Source: Oscillospiraceae bacterium (GTDB taxonomy: Bacteria > Bacillota > Clostridia > Oscillospirales > Oscillospiraceae). From it: a DNA stretch of 47,766 nt. Under the pieces are notes generated by a model. The model searched no databases. It was not told where the DNA came from and saw only the letters and a list, made by a program, of their open reading frames with translations. Below, piece by piece: positions 42,601-47,766 of this stretch. The translations under genes and the position numbers were made by a program. Within the stretch, counting starts at the first letter, position 1, and every line of letters begins with the position of its first letter. The stretch covers positions 1 to 47,766 of the forward strand of contig SVMD01000017.1 of NCBI GenBank assembly GCA_015067615.1, read 5' to 3'.

Positions 42601-43088
42601 TGAATCCTGGATTACGGAATATGACCTCCCTGTTTTTTATCCGGGAGGAGGGCCTTCTGTGCCTGTACCGGATCGGGTCCCGGGTGGCGAACAAAAAATA
42701 TGTGGGTGCCTGCGGCGGCCATTTTGAAGAAGATGAGCTGGGGAGTCCTGAAAAGTGCGCCCTCCGGGAAATGCAGGAGGAGCTGGGGCTGAAGGACACG
42801 GATATCGAAGGTCTGACCCTCCGGTATGTGACGCTGCGCTACTATCAGGGCGAGATTCGGCAGAACTACTATTTCTTCGCCCGGCTGAAAGGGGAGAGGG
42901 ACCTTTCCTCCACGGAAGGAACCCTTCGCTGGTGCTCCTGGGAGGAATTGCAGACTCTGGACATGCCCCTGTCCGCCCGGCATATGATGGACCATTACCT
43001 GACCGTGGGCCGGTTCGACGAGCACCGCTACGCCGGTGTCACCGAGCCCGGCGGCACCCGGTTTGTAAAGCTTCAGAGCTTTGACTAA
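42600..43088 (+). CDS. Nudix hydrolase
   Basis: 162 residues. Nudix box GGHFEEDE ... REMQEELGL, close to the canonical G-x5-E-x7-RE-U-x-EE-x-G-U but with two extra residues before the RE. These enzymes hydrolyse nucleoside diphosphates linked to another group, often in nucleotide clean-up (MutT-like). The ATG at 42600 overlaps the preceding stop by one base; a later Met (codon 8) is possible. Substrate not predictable. Followed by a large inverted repeat. Confidence 0.9.
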   Translation: MNPGLRNMTSLFFIREEGLLCLYRIGSRVANKKYVGACGGHFEEDELGSPEKCALREMQEELGLKDTDIEGLTLRYVTLRYYQGEIRQNYYFFARLKGERDLSSTEGTLRWCSWEELQTLDMPLSARHMMDHYLTVGRFDEHRYAGVTEPGGTRFVKLQSFD

Positions 43089-43094
43089 CAGTAA

Positions 43095-43167
43095 TGTAGG
43101 GCGGGGGCTTGCCCCCGCCGTTACATGCAGATGACTTCTGGCGGCGGGGGCGAGCCCCCGCCCTACA
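43095..43167. repeat. GC-rich long inverted repeat
   Basis: Arms 43095-43119 and 43143-43167, 25 nt each with a single mismatch, begin TGTAGGGCGGGGGC and have a 23-nt centre. Each arm is itself self-complementary (GGGGGC-TT-GCCCCC), so the region can form a cross-like structure. It looks like a dispersed repeat between Nudix and mrp, and could also act as the Nudix terminator, though no T run is present. Confidence 0.8.
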
Positions 43168-43182
43168 ATTTTGATTAAAAGG

Positions 43183-43211
43183 TTGACACCGATTGGCATC
43201 CGTCCTATAAT
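43183..43211 (+). promoter_or_regulatory. Consensus promoter of mrp
   Basis: TTGACA (43183-43188), a 17-nt spacer and TATAAT (43206-43211), both perfect. It starts 15 nt after the inverted repeat. Confidence 0.88.
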
Positions 43212-43249
43212 AATGTAAGTTTCTACACAAAAGGAGAGCGAAATATCTT

Positions 43250-44074
43250 ATGAGTTCCTGCAATGGCAACTGTGCCAGCTGCTCCAGCTCCTCTTGCGGC
43301 GACCGCAAGGCCGAGAGCCTGCTGGCTTCCCTGAATCCCAAATCCACCGTCAAGAAGGTCATCGCCGTGGTATCCGGCAAGGGCGGCGTGGGCAAGTCCA
43401 CCGTCACCTCCATGCTGGCCGTGTCCATGGCCCGGAAGGGCTACCGGGTGGGCGTTCTGGACGCCGATATCACCGGCCCCTCCGCACCCACTGCCTTCGG
43501 CGTCACCGACTGCCAGGGCGCCAATGACGACGGCCTGTATCCCGCACTGACCAAGAGCGGCATCCAGGTCATGTCCATCAACCTGCTGCTGGATGATCCC
43601 AATTCTCCCGTGGTGTGGCGTGGTCCCGTCATCGCCGGTGCTGTCAAGCAGTTCTGGACCGACGTGATCTGGGAGGACGTGGACTATATGTTCGTGGATA
43701 TGCCTCCCGGAACCGGCGACGTGCCCCTGACCGTGTTCCAGAGCCTGCCTGTGGACGGCATCGTGATCGTGACTTCCCCCCAGGACCTGGTGTCCATGAT
43801 CGTTTCCAAGGCTGTCAACATGGCCAACCTGATGCACATTCCCGTGCTGGGCTTCGTGGAGAACTACGCATACCTCCAGTGCCCCGACTGCGGCAAGAAG
43901 ATCGAGGTATTCGGCAAGTCCCATCTGGATCAGGTAGCCAAGGAATTTGAGCTTCCCATCCTGGCCCGGCTGCCCATCGATCCCAGTGTTGCTGAGGCCT
44001 ACGACTCCGGCAAGATGGAGTCCGTGGACACCTCTGCCATGGCTGATGTGATCGCAGCGGTGGAAAAAATCTGA
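43250..44074 (+). CDS. mrp: Mrp/NBP35-type iron-sulfur carrier ATPase
   Basis: 274 residues of the Mrp/ApbC family of P-loop ATPases that bind and deliver Fe-S clusters. Deviant Walker A GKGGVGKS at 43-50, PSAPTAFGV switch region, DMPPGTGDVPLT, and the C-terminal cluster ligands Cys211 and Cys214 (CPDC). It also has an N-terminal cysteine group, Cys4, Cys8, Cys11 and Cys16, recalling the extra N-terminal cluster of NBP35; this is found in some anaerobes and archaea. The N-terminal DUF59 domain of longer Mrp proteins is absent. Single-gene unit with a strong promoter and terminator. Confidence 0.95.
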   Translation: MSSCNGNCASCSSSSCGDRKAESLLASLNPKSTVKKVIAVVSGKGGVGKSTVTSMLAVSMARKGYRVGVLDADITGPSAPTAFGVTDCQGANDDGLYPALTKSGIQVMSINLLLDDPNSPVVWRGPVIAGAVKQFWTDVIWEDVDYMFVDMPPGTGDVPLTVFQSLPVDGIVIVTSPQDLVSMIVSKAVNMANLMHIPVLGFVENYAYLQCPDCGKKIEVFGKSHLDQVAKEFELPILARLPIDPSVAEAYDSGKMESVDTSAMADVIAAVEKI

Positions 44075-44075
44075 T

Positions 44076-44109
44076 AAAAAGGCGGAATGCATTGCATTCC
44101 GCCTTTTTT
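44076..44109. terminator. Terminator of mrp
   Basis: AAAAGGCGGAATGC and GCATTCCGCCTTTT with an ATT loop, then more T. It begins 2 nt after the stop. Confidence 0.9.
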
Positions 44110-44128
44110 CGAAAGAGGAAACTTCTTC

Positions 44129-44157
44129 TTGCATTCTGGAACCGCAAAAGGTATAAT
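44129..44157 (+). promoter_or_regulatory. Promoter of the phosphodiester-glycosidase operon
   Basis: TTGCAT (44129-44134), a 17-nt spacer and TATAAT (44152-44157), 47 nt before the GTG start. Confidence 0.65.
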
Positions 44158-44204
44158 CAAAATGTATGTCATTATGCAGAAAAACACTTACGGAGGCACA
44201 CATA

Positions 44205-45461
44205 GTGAAAGAAAACGAGCAGAATATTGATGAAATTCTTGCGGATGTTTCCTCTTTTCTGGAGGAGGATCGTCTTCCGGATACCTCAGTGAAGCTCCAG
44301 CAGGAGGAAGCTCCGGCAGAGGAACGGGACTCTGTCCGAAAGGGAAAACAAAAGAAGGCGCCCGGACAGAAGAAAGATAAGAAGAATAAGAAATCCGGGA
44401 AGGCAGTGTCGCTTTTTGGAATTCTGGGTAAAGTTCTGGCTTTTCTGGTGGAAACGGTGCTGCTGCTGGTTATTGCTCTGTATGGCGTGATGTTCGTTCT
44501 GGCCAAGGGACCCTCTCCCACAGCCCGGGACCTGTTTGTCATGTCCGTTCGGGAGACCAGCGCCATGGGCTGGGTAGCCGAGCTGTATTTCACCCCGGAG
44601 CAGATCGCGGAAATTGAGAACAAGAAGCCCGTTGAGGAGGTTGTGAATATTGATACCTCCCTGATCCAGATTCCCCAGCAGACCGAGCCTGTGGAGGGTG
44701 ATACGGAAATGGAGCAGGGTCCCAAAAAGGACGCCTGGGGCCTCATCGATGAGGACGGCGACGGCATCATCGTGGAGGAAGTGAAGGGCGAGGGCTATTC
44801 CGGCTACATGATGGTGGTCCTGGATCCTTCCCGGGTCATCGTGGGCAGCGTTCCCAGATCCTACGGCGCCCGGGGCTATACGGTGGCACAGATGGTGGAG
44901 CATTTTGACGCCGTGGCAGCCACCAATGCCGGCGGCTTCGAGGATCCCAACGGCTCCGGCAACGGCAGCATTCCCGACACCATGGTGGTATTCGAGGGCA
45001 AGGTCTACTACGAAAATTCCGGCACCAACGAAGGCTTTGTGGGCTTTGACAGCAATCACATCATGCATGTGGCCAATCGGATCACTCCCAAGGAAATTCA
45101 GGAGAAGGACATTCAGTACGGCGTCTGCTTCGGTCCCGTGCTGATCGTCAACGGTGAGCCCTGTGAGCTGCCTGTCAGCGGCGTGAATCCCCGGACTGCC
45201 GTGGGCCAGCGGTCCGACGGTGCCATTCTGATGCTGGTCATCGACGGACGGCAGGTCATCAGTATGGGTGCCACCCATGACGACCTGATCGAGATCATGC
45301 TGGAATACGGCGCGGTGAACGCCTGCAACCTGGACGGCGGTTCCTCGTCGCTTATGTGGTACGACGGAGATTACGTGAACAACTGTGCCTCCGTCATCGG
45401 CATCCGCCCTGTGCCCACGGCTATCGTGGTGCTGAAGGAAGGAGTGAAGGAAAATGGCTAA
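44205..45461 (+). CDS. Phosphodiester glycosidase-family protein (NAGPA domain), membrane-anchored
   Basis: 418 residues. A charged N-terminal part with a Lys-rich stretch (about 48-68) precedes one membrane helix (about 78-100), so the catalytic part lies outside. The C-terminal half (about 185-410) is a NAGPA/DUF2233 domain: TNAGGFEDPNGSGN, GFDSNHIM, NPRTAVGQRSDGAILMLVIDGR and ACNLDGGSSSLMWYDG. The family hydrolyses phosphodiester-linked sugars; bacterial members are thought to act on wall polymers. I chose GTG 44205, which has GGAGG 8 nt upstream; an ATG at 44166 lacks a ribosome site. It overlaps the next gene by 8 bp. Confidence 0.92.
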   Translation: MKENEQNIDEILADVSSFLEEDRLPDTSVKLQQEEAPAEERDSVRKGKQKKAPGQKKDKKNKKSGKAVSLFGILGKVLAFLVETVLLLVIALYGVMFVLAKGPSPTARDLFVMSVRETSAMGWVAELYFTPEQIAEIENKKPVEEVVNIDTSLIQIPQQTEPVEGDTEMEQGPKKDAWGLIDEDGDGIIVEEVKGEGYSGYMMVVLDPSRVIVGSVPRSYGARGYTVAQMVEHFDAVAATNAGGFEDPNGSGNGSIPDTMVVFEGKVYYENSGTNEGFVGFDSNHIMHVANRITPKEIQEKDIQYGVCFGPVLIVNGEPCELPVSGVNPRTAVGQRSDGAILMLVIDGRQVISMGATHDDLIEIMLEYGAVNACNLDGGSSSLMWYDGDYVNNCASVIGIRPVPTAIVVLKEGVKENG

Positions 45462-46560
45462 AAAGAAACACAGCGGCATGGGCTTTCCTGTTTTCATGAT
45501 CCTGTATGCCGTTGCTGCCCTGACGGCCACCTTCTTCGGCCTGAAGTGGTTCTGGGGATATATGGAGGCCTATGAGCGCTCCCGTCCTCAGGCCCCTGTC
45601 GAAGCCTACATGAACAGCGTAACGCCTGCGTACATTGCCCGGTATACCGAGGGCTTCCTGGAACAGGTGGATGAGAATATCCAGAGCCCGGAGCAGGTAC
45701 AGTCGATCCTGGATGAGATCATCTACGGCAAGATCACCTGCGCCCGGAATATCGCCGCATCCACCGATACGGAGCATGTGTATGTGGTCCGAAGTGGCCA
45801 GCAGATCATCGGCTCCGTTAAGACTGCAGCAGGGGAGACGGATCAGTATGGCTTCACGCCCTGGATCCTGGAGGAGGGCAAGCTGGACCTGTCCTTCCTG
45901 ATGGGTACGGAGACCGTAACCGCGGTAGCCCCGGAGGGCTTCCCGGTCTGCGTCAACGGTGTAACGCTGGATGAGCGCTACATCGTTTCCCAGGAGACGG
46001 TGGAGTATCCTCTTCTTGCTGAGCTTTACGGCAAGTACGACGTGCCGGTGCTGACAATCAACACCTACGAAGCCGGTCCCTTTCTGAAGGAGACATACCG
46101 GGCGGAGGTCTTTGATCCTCAGGGTAAACCCTTTGTCTATGACGACTCCTTCGACCCGGATTCTCTGCTGAATCTGACAGATGAAGAACAGGTGGATTCC
46201 CTGCAGGATTTCTCCGAGGAATTTCTGGATATCTACGTGATCTTTGCCGGCTGTGCCAACGACAACCGCTTCGCCAACTACAACCGGGTGATCAAATACA
46301 TCGTCCCCGGCAGCACCCTGGCTGAGCGTATGGAGAAGGCCCTGGACGGCATGCAGTTTGCCCAGAGCCTGGGCGATGAGATTGATCACATCGATTTCCA
46401 TCACTTCGCCCAGCTGTCCCAGGACTCCTTCCTGGTGGATGTGACCTACTATGTCAATACCATCGGCCGTGAGGGCGTTGTTCAGACTACCAACAACGTC
46501 AAGCTCCTGCTGGTTCGCTCCGGCGACGGATTCCTGGTGGAGTCTCTCATCAGCTACTAA
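45454..46560 (+). CDS. Membrane-anchored protein of unknown function
   Basis: Not recognised. 368 residues: a basic N-tail (MAKKKHSG), one membrane helix (about 12-34) and an extracytoplasmic domain of about 330 residues. It contains segments such as GFPVCVNGVTLDERYIV and NRFANYNRVIKYIVPGSTLAERM, suggesting a mixed alpha/beta fold in two parts. The start lies 8 bp inside the phosphodiester glycosidase gene, so the two are translationally coupled and likely act together at the cell surface. A terminator follows. Confidence 0.82.
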   Translation: MAKKKHSGMGFPVFMILYAVAALTATFFGLKWFWGYMEAYERSRPQAPVEAYMNSVTPAYIARYTEGFLEQVDENIQSPEQVQSILDEIIYGKITCARNIAASTDTEHVYVVRSGQQIIGSVKTAAGETDQYGFTPWILEEGKLDLSFLMGTETVTAVAPEGFPVCVNGVTLDERYIVSQETVEYPLLAELYGKYDVPVLTINTYEAGPFLKETYRAEVFDPQGKPFVYDDSFDPDSLLNLTDEEQVDSLQDFSEEFLDIYVIFAGCANDNRFANYNRVIKYIVPGSTLAERMEKALDGMQFAQSLGDEIDHIDFHHFAQLSQDSFLVDVTYYVNTIGREGVVQTTNNVKLLLVRSGDGFLVESLISY

Positions 46561-46567
46561 GAAATAA

Positions 46568-46601
46568 TCCCCCGGAGGGCCGTTGAAGGCCTCCGGGGGA
46601 A
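46568..46601. terminator. Bidirectional terminator between converging genes
   Basis: CCCCCGGAGG and CCTCCGGGGG around a GCCGTTGAAGG-type loop, then AACTTTATT. It lies between the stops of the converging genes at 46560 and 46612. Confidence 0.8.
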
Positions 46602-46611
46602 CTTTATTATG

Positions 46612-47442
46612 TTACAGGATGCGGCCCACCAGAACCCAGAGCAGGAACATGCATAAAGCCACGGGAACGTAGGTCGTCAGAGCCTCCGCACCCACGGGAA
46701 TAACACCGTAGCCCAGGTAGTCCAGGGTAAAGGTGAATATCATGATCACTAAGGTGGAACCGATGGCCCGGCTTACGGTCTTGCCGGTTTTCTGGGTAAA
46801 AAAGAAGGTATAGAGGGCTGCCAACAGGGGATTTACTGTTGCCATCAGGGCACCGAAAAGAAGCTTCAGCAAACCCATCAGGAAGGAGAAGCACAGAAGG
46901 CTCAGCAGGATCAGGGGCGTATATTCAGAGTAGATGAAGGGAAGATACGTGTCAATGACCTGATCCAGAATGTAGTAAAGTCCGATACCCAGTACCAGGC
47001 TGAAAATATGGAACAGAATCCAGCCGGTGAGCTTCAGGCTGCCGGGGGTGAAATTGTTGATCTGATTGACCAGGAAGGCCAGCAGGAAGATCCGCATGAT
47101 CTGATGACATAGCTCCGGAAAATCCAGCTGCTGGAAGGTGTTCAGCACCAGCACCTTTTCTCCGGCATCATTGAAGCCAAAAACACCCAGGGGCAAATGA
47201 TTCAGGTAGACAGTAAAATCCCGGGGACTGAAGGTGTAGATAACCGTACAGATGGCGTACATCATGATCATGCTCAGACCGCATACCATGGAGGTCCGCA
47301 GGCTGGACTCCTTACCCAGAAACAGCCGGGCCAGAAGGGAGATCAGAAGAATCGCCAGGCTGAACAGCAGCAGGAAAGAGGAGGTTTCCAGAAAGCTCAG
47401 GTCCGTGGGCAGTTCAATGTCGAAATTGATATTATAACGCAT
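46612..47442 (-). CDS. Polytopic membrane protein of unknown function
   Basis: Not recognised. 276 residues with about seven predicted membrane helices, resembling small energy-coupling or colicin-V-production-type (CvpA-like) membrane proteins in appearance only. Begins MRYNINFDIELP, with an outside loop of about 35 residues after helix two (TFSPRDFTVYLNHLPLGVFG). No conserved charged motif in the helices is evident. AAAGGA lies 9 nt before the ATG. It follows rplL on the same strand but behind a terminator, so it may have its own promoter or use read-through. Confidence 0.8.
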   Translation of the reverse strand: MRYNINFDIELPTDLSFLETSSFLLLFSLAILLISLLARLFLGKESSLRTSMVCGLSMIMMYAICTVIYTFSPRDFTVYLNHLPLGVFGFNDAGEKVLVLNTFQQLDFPELCHQIMRIFLLAFLVNQINNFTPGSLKLTGWILFHIFSLVLGIGLYYILDQVIDTYLPFIYSEYTPLILLSLLCFSFLMGLLKLLFGALMATVNPLLAALYTFFFTQKTGKTVSRAIGSTLVIMIFTFTLDYLGYGVIPVGAEALTTYVPVALCMFLLWVLVGRIL

Positions 47443-47467
47443 GGAAGGATTTCCTTTCGAAACTGCG

Positions 47468-47498
47468 AAAACAGCCGCCGAAAATCCGGCGGCTGTTT
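47468..47498 (-). terminator. Terminator of rplL
   Basis: AAACAGCCGCCG and CGGCGGCTGTTT with a short AAAATC loop; on the minus strand it ends in TTTTCG. It lies 20 nt after the rplL stop. Confidence 0.8.
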
Positions 47499-47517
47499 AG
47501 CATTGAGTAGAGATAAA

Positions 47518-47766
47518 TTACTTGATCTCGGCCTCGGCGCCAGCTTCCTTCAGCTCGGCGACCAGCTTCTCTGCGTCTTCCTTGGAGATAGCTTCCTTCA
47601 GGGTCTTGGGGCAGTTGTCGACCAGATCCTTAGCGTCCTTCAGGCCCAGGCCGGTAGCGGCACGGACAACCTTGATAACGCCCAGCTTGGAAGCGCCGGC
47701 GGACTTCAGGATGACGTCGAACTCGGTCTTCTCTTCAACTTCCTCAGCAGCAGCAGCGGGAGCAGC
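47518..47766 (-). CDS. rplL: Ribosomal protein L7/L12, C-terminal part
   Basis: Only the last 82 residues and the TAA are in the window; the start lies beyond the right edge. The Ala-rich hinge ([16 protein letters not shown]) leads into the conserved C-terminal domain with [23 protein letters not shown] and [22 protein letters not shown]. This is the stalk protein that recruits translation factors. In most bacteria rplJ-rplL precedes rpoB, so the missing side should hold rplJ. The gene downstream is instead an unknown membrane protein behind a terminator, not rpoB. Confidence 0.97.
   Translation of the reverse strand, partial: AAPAAAAEEVEEKTEFDVILKSAGASKLGVIKVVRAATGLGLKDAKDLVDNCPKTLKEAISKEDAEKLVAELKEAGAEAEIK

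Overview
The window reads as chromosomal DNA of a fairly GC-rich anaerobic Firmicute, most likely a gut Clostridia/Oscillospiraceae-type organism. The evidence is a pyruvate:ferredoxin oxidoreductase, an alaS T-box leader, a single-protein ThiI without a rhodanese domain, RNase M5, ABC-F proteins, PadR regulation, strong AGGAGG ribosome sites, TTGACA/TATAAT promoters and rho-independent terminators after most units. The family assignment is inference; no rRNA is present.

Layout. Positions 1-4080 hold the 5' part of a PFOR gene (minus), then a yifB-thiI-pncC run (plus). 4084-7375 (minus) is a compact five-gene operon led by a PadR regulator, followed by two copies of a two-gene membrane module, each gene overlapping the next by 4 bp. 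7481-12359 (minus) carries a membrane-anchored TPR/chitobiase-like/leucine-rich-repeat protein, the RNA-binding factor Tex and a small TPR membrane protein. 12360-13919 is an accessory, RNA-rich stretch: a structured repeat-like segment, an AT-rich orphan membrane gene, tRNA-Ser(GCU), two tandem tRNA-Leu(CAG), and a second structured element flanked by copies of tRNA 3' ends. 13920-16108 is a TetR regulator and a heparanase-like (GH79-type) glycosidase. 16234-18132 (minus) is a 5'-nucleotidase-like lipoprotein.

18363-31190 (plus) has a fused ABC ATPase/FtsX permease with a Thr-Glu-Pro repeat, a domain-swapped GH3 glycosidase in an operon with a LUD protein and a GtrA protein, an ABC ATPase plus coiled-coil FtsX permease pair, and a MATE exporter. 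31339-32265 encodes a PaaK-like protein that lacks the adenylate-forming P-loop. 32284-35229 is alaS with its T-box leader. 35295-43088 is a long plus-strand run: comEC, holA, rnmV, an ABC-F ATPase, three small unknown proteins and a Nudix hydrolase. 43250-46560 holds an Mrp-type Fe-S carrier and a phosphodiester-glycosidase/unknown-membrane-protein pair. 46612 to the end (minus) holds an unknown polytopic membrane protein and the C-terminal part of ribosomal protein L7/L12.

The most promising unexplained material is (i) the PadR operon with a duplicated, translationally coupled membrane module and operators embedded in its own consensus promoter; (ii) two structured intergenic elements, at 12459-12527 and 13783-13857, that share the same two hairpins with a compensatory base-pair change, the second bounded by tRNA 3'-end copies; and (iii) the PaaK-like protein without a P-loop. 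Functions given for these are inferences.
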